64,000 nt of DNA from Gammaproteobacteria bacterium (GTDB lineage Bacteria > Pseudomonadota > Gammaproteobacteria > HK1), in NCBI GenBank assembly GCA_012103455.1, contig WLWT01000001.1, positions 3,355,288 to 3,419,287 of the forward strand. The letters run 5' to 3'. Position numbers and translations under genes: made by a program. The notes under the pieces are model-generated. The model saw only the letters and a program-made list of their open reading frames with translations, ran no database searches and was not told the DNA's origin. Below, piece after piece: positions 1 to 9,937 of this stretch (positions are counted from its first letter, which is position 1; every line of letters begins with the position of its first letter).

Positions 1-2
1 TC

Positions 3-2501
3 GAAGTCACCTATGGTGCTACATGGGGTACCAATGTGACATCCTCTGTGCAATTCCATCTGAGTGAAGACTTGTCTACTATGACGATGTTACTCCCGCA
101 GGGTACCATCAGTGAAATAAACGGGGCGTGGGGAGCTGATGCTGAACTGTCTCAGTATAGTGGAATGGATCGGGCAGTCTTTCAAAAAAAGACAGGGATT
201 AACTATGAAGTGACCACCTTCGGCTTCAATTTGGTATTGGGTAAAGGCAAAACATTTGAGAACATTCAAGTCAATGAATGTCTCTTTAATGATATAACAT
301 GCGTGGTTACCTTTAAGCAGCAGTTACCTCCGGGTACTACGCCCGATGTATCGCAGGTGGAAGCAGTTGATCCTTTCCCCAAGATGGTTGCCGATGATTC
401 CGGGAAACTAGTCAAGGTTACCGGTTGGACTAGCAAAGGCACTACCTACAAAACCTATAAGCGTCAAACCTACACAACACCATCAGGGACTAAAGAGTAT
501 CTGGTGGGCGGCTATTTTACCGACTGGGGAATCTATCAAGGTTTTGCCCCAAACCGCCTGCCGATTAATAACATCAACTTTATTCAAGTGGCTTTTGCCG
601 CGATTTGTGGTCCAGGTGATGCCAGTAATTGGTACAGCAATGAAAGCGCCACGGGAGAAGCAAAACCTAAGATCAATGAACTCTGCCAGGGCAAACCAGT
701 CGGCACCATGATCATTCTGGATCATTGGGCACACTATGGCAAAAAAGATATGAATATGCCGGAATGGAAAACACCTTACATGGAATTAGCCTACCATGTG
801 GAAGGCTATGAACGAGATTACGCCTTCCTTGGATTTGGTGAACCAGATGACTACCCCATCCACAATGTGGGTGGAGTAGAATTAACACAAGAAGGCAAGC
901 TGAATTATGCCTATGGGATTCAAAATGATCTGCGCTGCTATAACCAGGTATTGAACCGCGGTGTCCGTAACGATGCCCGCAAGTTCAATATGTTTCTCTC
1001 GATCGGTGGCTGGACTCTGAGCGATCCATTCCCCGCCATTGCAGACAACCCGACTTATCGGCGAAACTTCATCAACAGTGTCGCTGATTACCTAAGCATA
1101 AATAAGCATATCAATGGTATTGACATAGACTGGGAATTTATTGGAGTTGATGGGGCAAAGACTGGAATCATGGGACCACGAGACCGTGACAATTATACAA
1201 AGCTGATGTGTGAATTACGTGCAAAACTCACCAAGCTGACGAACAAAACTGGTGTGACTTATCATCTGTCAGCAGCCATTGGCACCGCTCCTTACCATCT
1301 GGATAAGATTCACTGGAATGCGGTAACGATTGACGGAACCCGCTACCCTGGCATCGGGGACATTCTGGATCATGTATTCTTAATGAGTTACGATTATTAT
1401 GGGCCTTGGGGCAATCGTATTGGTCATCAAGCAGCACTATATACTAATGGTGAAAACGCCGGCTTCAGTGCAAATGCTGCGGTGCAACACCTCAAAAGTG
1501 TGGGAGTTCCTTCACGAAAAATTATCTTGGGTGTTACTGCATACGGGCGAATCTGGAAAAATGCACAGAAATCAGATCTAAACCATAATGGCAAATATAC
1601 GTTTCCAAATATGGCCACGGGACAGCCACCAGGTAGTGTTGGCACAACAGCGGCGGTCGTTTTGTGGCATCACCTGAAGCGTGTAGCATATCAAGATGAT
1701 GGCACCACACTAAAGGATGATTATCGCTGGATAAGAGATACCCAGGCCAAAGCTGAATTTTTATCGTACGAAGATCCAGAATCCGATGTCAACTTCATCG
1801 CCTCGCTAGATACCCCCTATAGCGTCAATGAAAAGGCTCGTTACGTAAAACAACAGGAGCTTGGTGGAATATTCTACTGGACCCTGGATAACGACAATGG
1901 GGATCTTCTCAATGCCATACATGAAGGATTAGGGAGCGAATTGAAATCCCCGATACTCAAACCCAGTTTCAAAGATAATTCCATGCTCCTCTACCGCGTT
2001 AAAGAGGCAAATCACTGCTCTAATGCCAACGTCAAGGGATACTATTTTATGAAAAAAATCGCTTCTGCTTTGCAGAATTTCTTTACGTTCGGTGGGGTAG
2101 GGATTGTGGAGGCATTCAAGAGTCTGTTGTCACTGCCTGCTGCCCTGGCGAATAATACTAGTATTCACGATCTAACGGATGAGGAGTGGGAAGAGTATGT
2201 GAAGTTGATAAAAACTGTCGATAACTACGGTGATACTGTTGCGGATTTGACGGTAGAAAAAGCCAAGGCCGAAGCGATAAATGCTGGTGCTACACTCAGA
2301 TATGAGGGAGTAGCTATCCTCTTCAGCCCTCCTGCGTTGATGGGGTTGGGGCTGGATTTAGGGGCACAAGACTACATCATGGATATTATTTCTCAGCCGG
2401 ATGGTGAAGATTATTGCGGTAGGATTATTCGCGATAGCCTGGATCCATGGGACCAGATGCGTGAGGATTTTCCAGAACTCGATTATAATTATAAATTATA
2501 G
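3..2501 (+). CDS. Family 18 chitinase, Tc-toxin-associated type (5' partial)
   Basis: Likely hydrolyses chitin by the GH18 retaining mechanism. The reading frame is open to the window edge, so the true start lies outside; an internal GTG at 36 is only a fallback start. The GH18 barrel covers roughly residues 150-640 of the visible protein. It contains the SxGG strand (SIGGW), the catalytic motif GIDIDWE with the acid/base Glu at 1134-1136, a later MSYDYYG segment and a C-terminal barrel strand with FYWTLDNDNGD. About 140 residues precede the barrel and about 170 mostly helical residues follow it; I do not recognise either part. The overall architecture resembles chitinases that travel with insecticidal Tc toxin complexes (Photorhabdus, Xenorhabdus, Yersinia entomophaga). 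Base composition is AT-richer than the metabolic genes, suggesting acquisition. The stop at 2499-2501 is followed by IS debris. Confidence 0.88.
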   Translation, partial: EVTYGATWGTNVTSSVQFHLSEDLSTMTMLLPQGTISEINGAWGADAELSQYSGMDRAVFQKKTGINYEVTTFGFNLVLGKGKTFENIQVNECLFNDITCVVTFKQQLPPGTTPDVSQVEAVDPFPKMVADDSGKLVKVTGWTSKGTTYKTYKRQTYTTPSGTKEYLVGGYFTDWGIYQGFAPNRLPINNINFIQVAFAAICGPGDASNWYSNESATGEAKPKINELCQGKPVGTMIILDHWAHYGKKDMNMPEWKTPYMELAYHVEGYERDYAFLGFGEPDDYPIHNVGGVELTQEGKLNYAYGIQNDLRCYNQVLNRGVRNDARKFNMFLSIGGWTLSDPFPAIADNPTYRRNFINSVADYLSINKHINGIDIDWEFIGVDGAKTGIMGPRDRDNYTKLMCELRAKLTKLTNKTGVTYHLSAAIGTAPYHLDKIHWNAVTIDGTRYPGIGDILDHVFLMSYDYYGPWGNRIGHQAALYTNGENAGFSANAAVQHLKSVGVPSRKIILGVTAYGRIWKNAQKSDLNHNGKYTFPNMATGQPPGSVGTTAAVVLWHHLKRVAYQDDGTTLKDDYRWIRDTQAKAEFLSYEDPESDVNFIASLDTPYSVNEKARYVKQQELGGIFYWTLDNDNGDLLNAIHEGLGSELKSPILKPSFKDNSMLLYRVKEANHCSNANVKGYYFMKKIASALQNFFTFGGVGIVEAFKSLLSLPAALANNTSIHDLTDEEWEEYVKLIKTVDNYGDTVADLTVEKAKAEAINAGATLRYEGVAILFSPPALMGLGLDLGAQDYIMDIISQPDGEDYCGRIIRDSLDPWDQMREDFPELDYNYKL

Positions 2502-2829
2502 CAGTGATCATAGTGCGTGAAATTTGCCACAACCTATTTAGGATTGCTATCAGGCTGACCGGCACGATTGATGGGCTTGCGCAAGCCCCACACAACCTGT
2601 GTGCAGTTACCGGTCAGATCAGTTCGCCAGCCCTGTGGCGGTGCGCGGTGCTGGACGGACTCGTGCAGGCTCATGCGTTCGAGGATGCGGGTGCTAAGTC
2701 AGGGGCGGCCACGTAATCGTCGTGATAGGCGGCAATGGCTCGTAGTTCGCCGCAATATTTGGGGGCCGCCGCATTTATTTGGGGAAAGCGTTGCCATTGA
2801 TGCTCAAGCGTGCTCGGCGATGGGTCCTC
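2502..2829. other. Intergenic, no gene recognised
   Basis: No convincing coding frame, RNA gene or repeat was seen between the chitinase stop and the IS remnants. It is probably eroded sequence belonging to the mobile-element cluster that follows. Confidence 0.5.
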
Positions 2830-3390
2830 GGGCCAGGCAGTAGCACATCCACGCGCTCAAGGCGAAGCCCTCAGCGCTTTCTGTCGTGAGCGTGGCCTGT
2901 TTAATCATCAACTGCAAGCCTGGCGCGAAGCGTTCGAGCCCCCACCGCTTCGGGCGCCACACCTGAGCAAGTGCGCAAACTCGAACATAACTGCGCAAAG
3001 TTAAATCGTTCAAGCGCAAGGACCGCGCGTCGGCGGAGGCGGCCGCACTGCTGGTTCTGCAAAAAAATTCCAAGCGCTGTGGTGGGAGCCACACGGATGA
3101 CACCCCTGTCATAGCGCTAAACCCTTTTGCTCTGGATAGGACAAGCTTGTGCTGGCGGAGCCCCCGCTTGGTTAAGGTGTGCAAATACTCGGCTTAGCCG
3201 TACGCACGGTACAGCGATGGCATCATGGCGCGGCGCCGCTACGGGGGGCGATGGGCGTCACACCGCAGCCGATGGTCACCAACGAACAAGCTCACTGACA
3301 CTGAACGCGCTTAGGTGTTAGCCACCGTGAATGCGCCGGAGTTTGCCGATCTAAGTCCGGCACAAATCGTGCTCATATTGGCTGAACGCG
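2830..3390 (+). pseudogene. IS3-family transposase remnant (N-terminal half)
   Basis: Fragments in shifting plus-strand frames match an IS3-type transposase. LSAFCRERGLFNHQLQAWRE near 2870-2930 is the OrfA-like region. It is followed by a lysine/arginine-rich stretch corresponding to the usual 'AALLVLQKKFQALW' segment, then TLLLWIGQACAGGA near 3125-3155. Near 3318-3390 comes NAPEFADLSPAQIVLILAER, typical of the region before the DDE domain. At least three frameshifts and several stops separate these blocks, so no protein is made. The match ends abruptly where IS66-like sequence begins, which suggests insertion or deletion at about 3390. Confidence 0.7.
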
Positions 3391-3394
3391 ATAG

Positions 3395-4279
3395 CCGATA
3401 AACGGGTCTATCACCAACCGCTGTGTCGCTAACATCAGCGCTTGAGCCGGGAAGGCATTACGGTATCACGCACGACGTTGACCAACCGGGTGCACCGAGC
3501 AGCGACGCGCCTGACCCCCATTGGCAAAGCGCAGCTTGCACACACTGTGCAAAGCGAAGGTGCTGGCCATTGATGAAACACCGGTAAAAGCGGGTCGGCA
3601 GAAAAGAGGGGCAATGGCCGATAGTCGGTGACGATGAGGAAGTGTATGTCTCCTACTCTAGGAGCTGTGGACGGCAACACGTGTTCGAGACCTTGGGGCA
3701 TGACGAGGGCATTTTACTAAGCGATGGACACAGGGCCTACGAGAGCTACGCCAAACGGGTCCCCGAGGTGCCCACGCTCAGTGCTGGACGCACACGAGCA
3801 GAGCGTTGTTAAAGGCGCAAAAAAGCGAGCCCGAGGCGGTGACACAAGCGCTCGACTCCATCGGCGCGCTCTACCATGTGGCAATCGCACATCAAAGACA
3901 AGCAGTTGCAACAAGCCGACAAACTCGCTTGTCGCGCTGAGCCTTCCAAGCCCAAAGTCGATGCGTTCTTCAACGGCTGTGATATGCAATGTCAGCGCAT
4001 GGACTGAGACACCCACCATGTCGAGCGAAACCTGCGGGTCATCCCCATAGGCAGGAAAAGCGGGTTATTTAATTGGACCGAAATTGACGCCGAACAGGTC
4101 GGCAATCTACAGAGTCTGCTGAGCATCTGCGGATTACACACCATCAACCCGATGACCTACTTGGTGGATGTGCTTCAACGCGTGGACACTCATCCGGCCA
4201 AGGATGTACACCTGCTCACACCGCGTCTTTGGAAAACGTACTTCGCCGATAATCCGCGGCGCTCTGACCTAGAGCTATA
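3395..4279 (+). pseudogene. IS66-family transposase remnant
   Basis: Recognisable IS66 transposase blocks lie in several plus-strand frames. DKRVYHQPLCRQHQRLSREG is at about 3397-3455, a broken 'LAIDETPVKAGRQ' equivalent near 3568-3600, and YESYAKRVPEVPTLSAGRTR-like sequence near 3745-3790. The well preserved C-terminus runs from about 4018 to the stop near 4279, with RVIPIGRKSGLFNWTEID and HLLTPRLWKTYFADNPRRSD. Frameshifts and an in-frame stop disrupt it. It is flanked by two different IS3-type remnants, so this is a pile-up of dead insertion sequences. Confidence 0.78.
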
Positions 4280-4309
4280 AACTTCCCGGCTCCCGGCTCT
4301 TCGCCGAAC

Positions 4310-4880
4310 ATCACACTTCGCGCGTCAATTCAATACGGCCTCGTTTGGCCACTTACGCTCAAGGCGGTGTACCGGGTTCTGGCGGTCAAAGGCCGGTTCG
4401 TCTCTCCACGGCGCCACAGGGCGCGTCTGCGGGTGAAGGAAAAGCGCTCGGTAGCCATGGCAAGCAACCCACGTGGGCGATAGACATCACCCACATCGAT
4501 TGTAGACGCGATGGCTGGGGACACCTAGTCGCGTTCATCGACGATCATGACTGCAGCATCGTTGAGCTATGAGTTCGCTCTTCGGACACGGGCCCGAGAG
4601 GCAGAACGAGCGCTAAATGCCGCGTGCATCGAAAGATTCGCCACCCTTCGTGTCCACACGGTGCGACGCCGGTCATCGGCTCGGACAACAGGCTGTTGTT
4701 CCAATCGCGGCGAGTCCCTGAGGCATGATACCACTATCGGCTGCGCCAGGAGTTCATTACGCCGTACACACCCGAATAAAACGGCATGACCGAGCGGTTC
4801 TTTCGCTCGCTGAAGGAGGCGTGTGTGGCTGCACCGTAGTCCGCACGAATACCGCTCACGACAATTGGCTCACGTGATTT
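4310..4880 (+). pseudogene. IS3-family transposase remnant (DDE half)
   Basis: Fragments of an IS3-type integrase core. TLKAVYRVLAVKGRFVSPRR is at about 4347-4410 in one frame. WAIDITHIDCRRDGWGHLVA, with the first catalytic Asp, is near 4470-4530 in another. Later frames give TPVIGSDNRLLFQSRR near 4670-4710 (second Asp) and QEFITPYTPE followed by MTERFFRSLKEAC near 4750-4825 (Glu region). The frames shift at least twice and stops intervene. The DDE subtype looks different from the IS3 remnant at 2830-3390, so these are probably two separate elements. Confidence 0.75.
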
Positions 4881-5161
4881 GATTTCGGGGGAGCACTATA
4901 CGTCTCGCCACCCGGGTACCACCGCATCGGAGCCATCAAGTGAGATATTATAGCCTGTTCGATCCTCGGGCACGCGAGTGCGCATCCATCGTGCCGTGAC
5001 GAGGTACGCCACTTCGGCGGAACCTACCGTCACAGCCTGGCACGCAGCGGCGAGGATTTTCGTATCAAATTGCAGCGGGTGGACATGATGAACGGGCAAG
5101 CGGCGTACGACTACGTGTTGCAGGCGTGGGTTTGAGGTCCCCCAGAGCCTAGTCCTAGAGC
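4881..5161. other. Eroded sequence, no gene recognised
   Basis: One plus-strand frame reads on to a stop near 5136, but I do not recognise it. A 13-bp tandem duplication (unit AGAGCCTAGTCCT) sits at 5144-5167, immediately at the 3' end of the sulfatase gene. Confidence 0.5.
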
Positions 5162-6697
5162 CTAGTCAATGCCTTGCCAGGCCCAGTCGTTATACAGGCC
5201 GGGCCGGCGCAGCAGCGCCGGGCCGACCGGCTCGCTTGGCGTGTAGTCCCACTGCGGCGCCGCACCGAAATCCCAGGCGGCGGCAACGAGGCGGCGGCGG
5301 CGTTGGCTCAAGCGGATGTCTGCCGTTAACTGCTCCACATTCCACTGTTCGCGGGCCAGGATCCGCAAGCGATCCAAGTGCGCGCCAGCACCCACCTGCG
5401 GCACTAGATTGCACCGCTCATGGGGATCGGCGGCGAGATCGTATAACACCGGCGGCGCACCACCGCCGGTCAGCAGTTTGTAGTGCTCGTGCTTCACCAT
5501 GAACATCGGCGCGGGTACGCTCTCGCTGGTCATTTCCGCGTAAACGGGCTGCGCGCGCAGCGGCGTACTACCCTCGCAAAGCGGCACCAGGCTGGTGCCA
5601 TCGAGCGCTGCCGGTGCCCGCGCCGGCGCGTCGATGCCGGCCAGCTCGCACAAGGTAGGCAGCAGATCCACCAATGACACATTGTCCGCGCGGCGCCGCG
5701 CCGCGAAATACCGGGCTGAATGGATGATCAGCGGCACGCGCAAGCAGTGATCGAAGAAGTGTTTTTTGAACCACAATCCGTGTTCGCCCAGCATGTCGCC
5801 ATGATCAGCGGTAATCACGAGCACCGTGTTGCTAGCAAGGCCAGTCAACTCAAGCGTCGCCAGCAACTCTCCGATCATATGATCGACATAGCTCACGTTG
5901 GCGAGATAAGCGTGCCGCGCCACGCGTGTCCCGGCTGCCGTGATCTGTCCATCCAGCAAACCGTGATGTTCGAGCAGCCGCGTTGTATGCACCTCGCGCT
6001 CGGCGGCCGGCGCCAGCGGTGTGGCCGGCATCGGTATGTCATCGTGCCGGTAGCGGTCCCAGAATTGTTGTAAACAATAATAAGGCTCGTGCGGGTGGGT
6101 AAACGAAGCAGTCAGGAAAAACGGTTGCTCTGGGTTACGCGCATAGTGATGTAACTGAGTCACGGCGCGGTACAACACCGCCTCGTCGTGTTCAATTTGC
6201 ACACTGCGCCTGCAAACGCCGGCTTTGGTCACCCCCGATGAATCGTTATTCGAGGCCATCCGCGTTTCAGCCCCCCGTGTTTCAGCCCCCCATATTTCAT
6301 CCCACTGGGGCGTCCAGCAAAAATCGGTGGGATATAGCTCCGGCACGGTACGCTCATGGAAACCGTGCAACATATCCGGCCCTACAAAATGCTGCTTGCC
6401 CGATAAGCAACAGTGATATCCAGCCAGGCGCAAATAGTGGGCGATAGTCGGGATCTGGGCGAGGAATTCGGCGCCGTTGTCATAGGCGCCAATACGCGAA
6501 GGCAACATACCCGAGAGCATGGAGAACCGCGACGGCGCGCACAGCGGAAAATTGCAATACGCATTCTCAAACACCACGCCGCCACTGGCCAACTTATCCA
6601 GATGCGGCGTATCCGCGGTGCCGCCGTACGCACGCAGCACCTGTGGTTTTAACTGATCGGCTTGAATGAGCAGTAGATTCGGCGGTTGCTTGGGCAT
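5162..6697 (-). CDS. Sulfatase, choline-sulfatase (BetC)-like
   Basis: Arylsulfatase-superfamily hydrolase of 511 residues that probably removes sulfate from a small organic sulfate ester. The activation signature PLCAPSR places the formylglycine cysteine at residue 53. N-terminal metal ligands are in QADQ, and the second metal site is in TADHGDMLGEHG. The C-terminal RRRRLVAAAW...WDYTP segment matches the extra C-terminal motif of choline sulfatases. The substrate is not proven: no betaine-pathway genes (betA, betB, betI) are nearby. A 15-bp tandem duplication at 6264-6293 repeats GAETR in the protein. The ATG at 6697 has a CTGGAG ribosome-binding site. A MITE ends 32 bp upstream, so its promoter may be MITE-derived. 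A second, distinct homologue lies at 41616-43163. Confidence 0.85.
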   Translation of the reverse strand: MPKQPPNLLLIQADQLKPQVLRAYGGTADTPHLDKLASGGVVFENAYCNFPLCAPSRFSMLSGMLPSRIGAYDNGAEFLAQIPTIAHYLRLAGYHCCLSGKQHFVGPDMLHGFHERTVPELYPTDFCWTPQWDEIWGAETRGAETRMASNNDSSGVTKAGVCRRSVQIEHDEAVLYRAVTQLHHYARNPEQPFFLTASFTHPHEPYYCLQQFWDRYRHDDIPMPATPLAPAAEREVHTTRLLEHHGLLDGQITAAGTRVARHAYLANVSYVDHMIGELLATLELTGLASNTVLVITADHGDMLGEHGLWFKKHFFDHCLRVPLIIHSARYFAARRRADNVSLVDLLPTLCELAGIDAPARAPAALDGTSLVPLCEGSTPLRAQPVYAEMTSESVPAPMFMVKHEHYKLLTGGGAPPVLYDLAADPHERCNLVPQVGAGAHLDRLRILAREQWNVEQLTADIRLSQRRRRLVAAAWDFGAAPQWDYTPSEPVGPALLRRPGLYNDWAWQGID

Positions 6698-6729
6698 GCT
6701 TGCACTCCAGCGCTTTAAAGTCCCCTAAA

Positions 6730-6871
6730 GGGCACCTCTAACAATAGTCATTTTTTCGTGAGTGCAAGGAAGCACCGCGCGCACAACCGCAGTGTATAAG
6801 GTCATACCTGAGGATTGGAGCACGGCGCTGACGCCGCAATCGCGGAAAAAGTGCATTGTTAGCAGGTGCCC
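6730..6871 (+). mobile_element. MITE copy 1 (142 bp)
   Basis: Terminal inverted repeats begin GGGCACCTCTAACAAT at the left and the complement ends the element at the right. A perfect 4-bp target duplication TAAA lies at 6726-6729 and 6872-6875. I call the TAGTCATT-bearing end the A end; in this copy it faces the sulfatase start codon 32 bp away. There is no transposase inside. The family has ten copies in this window. Confidence 0.93.
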
Positions 6872-6896
6872 TAAAGCCGTGTCATCCATATACCCA

Positions 6897-8411
6897 TCAG
6901 CTCATCGAGTGACGGCTGTGAATGCTTAGGTCCAACGGATAAATGGGTCTTCTTACCTTGTCGAAAGTCACCTGCGAATAATCAGACGTGCATACGCCAA
7001 CGCCGGCGCACTCCACCACCTCGCGCACCAACGGTTTGAACCCCACCCGGTAATGCACACGGCTTTTGAGCATCAAATAACGCCGCTCGGTGGGCTCTAT
7101 ACCCAGTGCGCGAAAACATCCGGGATCGAAAGGTTCCACGTGTTTGGAGACCACTACGATATCTATGCTGCCTACCCGCAGCACCGCCGTGGTGCCCATG
7201 TCGATCATGAGTCCGCGTGACATCTGCACAGTGGCTTTGAATCGACCGTCGGAGAGCAACTTGACGCGGCCGGTGAGCGTTATCGGTTGGCTGCCGTTGG
7301 CAAGCGCCGGCATGGACAGCTTGCCACCCAGCGAGACGGTGACTTCATTGCCGGCACCGGCTGCCACCATCGCCGCCACGGCGCTGGGGTCGAAGATGCC
7401 GAACACGGCCACATCTTCCAATCCTTGCGCCATGATCGCCGCCAGCACCGCGGTGGTATCCATGGTGCCGCCGGAAGCGGTGTTGTCGTAATGATCCAGT
7501 AACAACACCGGGCCTGCTCCCGTTTCGCCCAGTGTTTCGGCACGGGCGAGGGCATCGCGCAGCGGCTCGGGCTGGTACACGAACGCTGCGCGAGCACGCC
7601 AAGCCATGTCCAGCAGCTCATCCCGGTAAGCCCTCGCCAGGGCCGCGTCACCGTCGGTGACGACGACTGCGCTGACCCCGGCGTTGCGGATATCGGCATG
7701 GGGAAAGCCAGTGAAAAAGCTGGCGGCCAAAGCGCCCTCGCGCTCCATCTGCGCCACCCGTTGCTGAATCTCACGGTTCGGGAAATCATCCGTGCCCTGG
7801 CGCATCACATGAGGCAGCATCGGCGCATTGCCCCACGCCATGCGTGGGCCCACCTTGCCGGCCACCGTGTCTAGCAGGATCTGACCGGCGCGGCGCGCGG
7901 TGGCGTCCATGTCTATATGAGGATAGGTGTGATAGCCGGTAACCACCGTCGCCTGTTCAACGATCGCCGGATACATATTGGCATGCATATCCAGCGCAAC
8001 GGCGATCGGCAGATGCGGCGCCACCGCGCGGATACGGCGCAACAATTCGCCTTCACCGTCCTCGTAGCTGCGCGTCACCATGGCCCCGTGCAGATCCAGG
8101 AACAGCGCATCGCAACCGGCTTGCGCCGCGACCACGATCTTGGCGGTTATATACTCAAACGCATCATCCTCAACCGCGCCCGAAGGTGGTGCGCCAGCCA
8201 CGATGGGAATACTGATCTCAGCGCCCGCCGCCCGCGCCACCTCCAGATAGCCGCCCATACAGGTGGCGGTGCCTTGCAACACCGCTATCGCCTCATCGCC
8301 TTCCAGCGGGCCGTCGCCGCCGGCGCGGGAAAAGCGCGCCAAATCCGTAATCACCGGCGAAAAAGTGTTGGTCTCGTGGCTCATTTGGGCGATGACGATG
8401 TGCATGAGCAT
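6897..8411 (-). CDS. M81-family metallopeptidase (MlrC-like)
   Basis: Predicted zinc-dependent amidohydrolase/peptidase of the M81 family, named for microcystinase C. Conserved metal-site segments are visible: QMSHETNTFSP near the N-terminus, DLHGAMVT, ALDMHANMYP and GYHTYPHIDMDATARRA, with DHYDNTASGGTMD in the second domain. At 504 residues it has full family length. Family members are scattered through proteobacterial catabolic clusters, and most do not act on microcystin; the substrate here is unknown. No signal peptide is evident, so it is probably cytoplasmic. Two ATGs (8411 and 8405) are possible starts. The stop is 25 bp from MITE copy 1, and MITE copy 2 lies 179 bp upstream of the start. 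Confidence 0.87.
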   Translation of the reverse strand: MLMHIVIAQMSHETNTFSPVITDLARFSRAGGDGPLEGDEAIAVLQGTATCMGGYLEVARAAGAEISIPIVAGAPPSGAVEDDAFEYITAKIVVAAQAGCDALFLDLHGAMVTRSYEDGEGELLRRIRAVAPHLPIAVALDMHANMYPAIVEQATVVTGYHTYPHIDMDATARRAGQILLDTVAGKVGPRMAWGNAPMLPHVMRQGTDDFPNREIQQRVAQMEREGALAASFFTGFPHADIRNAGVSAVVVTDGDAALARAYRDELLDMAWRARAAFVYQPEPLRDALARAETLGETGAGPVLLLDHYDNTASGGTMDTTAVLAAIMAQGLEDVAVFGIFDPSAVAAMVAAGAGNEVTVSLGGKLSMPALANGSQPITLTGRVKLLSDGRFKATVQMSRGLMIDMGTTAVLRVGSIDIVVVSKHVEPFDPGCFRALGIEPTERRYLMLKSRVHYRVGFKPLVREVVECAGVGVCTSDYSQVTFDKVRRPIYPLDLSIHSRHSMS

Positions 8412-8590
8412 TCCGTTTCTATAGCTACTGTAAGAAAGAGCGGTGTGGCGCCGTGCCGCAATGGCCGTAATGTTGTGGCCGTGATGTTATGGTTGCACAC
8501 TTGAGAGAGTGCCCGCGAGGGTCTATTGAACTGCGAACTCATCAATGACTGAGCACTCGATAAAACTGTTGGCCTCGCTCGCTGGCATAG

Positions 8591-8732
8591 GGGCGCCGCT
8601 AACAATAGTCATTGTTTCGTGAGTGCAAGGAAGCACCGCGCGCGCAACCGCAGTGTATAGGTGATACCTGAGGATTCGAGCACGGCGCTGACGCCGCAAT
8701 CGCGGAAAAAGTGCATTTTTAGCAGGGGGCCC
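8591..8732 (+). mobile_element. MITE copy 2 (142 bp)
   Basis: Same family as 6730-6871, with ends GGGCGCC and GGGGCCC and a perfect target duplication ATAG (8587-8590 and 8733-8736). The A end faces the M81 gene, 179 bp from its start. Confidence 0.92.
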
Positions 8733-9146
8733 ATAGGTCCATTCGCGGCAACGCTAGCGTTTTTCGTGCCGCGCAGGTTGCGCACGCACCCGGCGCTGGT
8801 GACGGCACTGGAAGCCCTGAGCGAATGCTGGGCAGTCACTGACGCCACCGGTTTGCCGTTGCCGGCTAGCTCACCGATTTCGTAGCCGCGCCGCTGGCAC
8901 CCAGGCCCACATGCGGCTATACGCCGTCGGCCGCGCCGGGCGCCGCCGAATGTTGGTCCAAGCCGGGCGCGGCATGGAAGGCCGGCGGCTGTCGCGGCTG
9001 ACTTATGGGCAGCCCAACGGCTTACCTGGGCGCATCATCAGTGCGCCGCCCAGGTGACGGATTGCACTGAAAACAACACACGACAACTCTTGATCAAACT
9101 CGAATAAACGGCACACTGCAGTCTGGCATTAACACCAGAGGTACCA
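8733..9146. other. Gene debris between MITE and cupin gene
   Basis: Two short plus-strand frames look protein-like. One (8733-8885) ends shortly after a PALVTALEALSECWAVTDAT stretch; the second runs at about 8895-9055 in another frame. They may be remains of one frameshifted gene, but I recognise no family. The last 80 bases hold the leader of the next gene. Confidence 0.35.
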
Positions 9147-9857
9147 ATGACATCCAAAGTCCTAGCTCTTCGTGATCAATTCTTGTCCGCTTTGACGCAA
9201 CAGACCGGGGCGCAGGCGCGCTTAGAACCGTTCATCCGCGGACTCTCGGCGGCGGATTTTCGCGCGCTGCCGCAAGCGCATTCAGGGTCGCTTGCCCCAT
9301 TGGCAGCCGAGCATCTACCAGCTATGACGCCGGCACTGGCAAGCTTCGGAGCACTGGGCAATGCAGTGAGCGCACTGGCACCGGAACTCGTCTGGCACGC
9401 CATACTGGAAGGCGCCGATGTCGATGAGCAACTACAACGCGGACTTATCTCATCACAAGCAGGCGCCGCTGAATCGATACCTACGCGGCTGGGGATATTC
9501 ATGCTGGCCCCAGGACTACACTACCCACTGCATCATCACGCCGCCCTTGAGATCTACTACGTGGTTTACGGCGCCCTCTCGATCCAACACGGTTGCGCAG
9601 GGACGCCATTTGAGCTCGGTGCCGGTCAATTCTCGGTAACACCGTGCTACCGCGTGCACGCCTTGACCACGGGCAGCGCGCCGTGCTTGCTGATCTATGC
9701 ATGGACCGGCTCGATCTCAGAGCCCGGTTGGTGGTGGGAACGCGATACCGATGGCGGTTGGCGGCGTGTGCGCTGGGAACGCCAGCCCGATGGGCGGTGG
9801 CTTCAGTGTTCCAGTGAACGGGTCACGGCGGCGGTGATGCGCGAAGCCGGCGAATAG
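9147..9857 (+). CDS. DMSP lyase-like cupin (DddL/DddQ-type)
   Basis: Predicted cupin metalloenzyme of 236 residues resembling dimethylsulfoniopropionate lyases, which cleave DMSP to dimethyl sulfide and acrylate. The cupin signature runs from residue 121, PGLHYPLHHHAALEIYYVV, giving candidate metal ligands His125, His129-131 and Glu135 and the catalytic-type Tyr137/138. A second cupin motif supplies His171 in YRVHALTTG. The tryptophan-rich tail (EPGWWWERD) also fits the DddL/DddQ group. The N-terminal ~110 helical residues match the family's usual extension. DMSP activity is inferred from motifs, and a related lyase on another substrate is possible. The ATG at 9147 was chosen because the frame closes just upstream. 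It stands alone between MITE copies 2 and 3, with no acrylate-processing genes nearby. Confidence 0.72.
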   Translation: MTSKVLALRDQFLSALTQQTGAQARLEPFIRGLSAADFRALPQAHSGSLAPLAAEHLPAMTPALASFGALGNAVSALAPELVWHAILEGADVDEQLQRGLISSQAGAAESIPTRLGIFMLAPGLHYPLHHHAALEIYYVVYGALSIQHGCAGTPFELGAGQFSVTPCYRVHALTTGSAPCLLIYAWTGSISEPGWWWERDTDGGWRRVRWERQPDGRWLQCSSERVTAAVMREAGE

Positions 9858-9937
9858 CCGATGGCACGCTAACTAACGATTGCGCTCAGCCGCAAGCAGA
9901 CCGCGTAGCGGGATGGCCGTCGCATGCAGCACCTTCA

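Noticed and set aside
2830..4880. One IS3 element interrupted by IS66
   Set aside because: The two IS3-type halves match different transposase subtypes, so they are described as separate remnants.
8733..9060. A gene upstream of the DMSP-lyase-like cupin
   Set aside because: Protein-like stretches lie in two frames with stops and no recognisable family; recorded as debris only.
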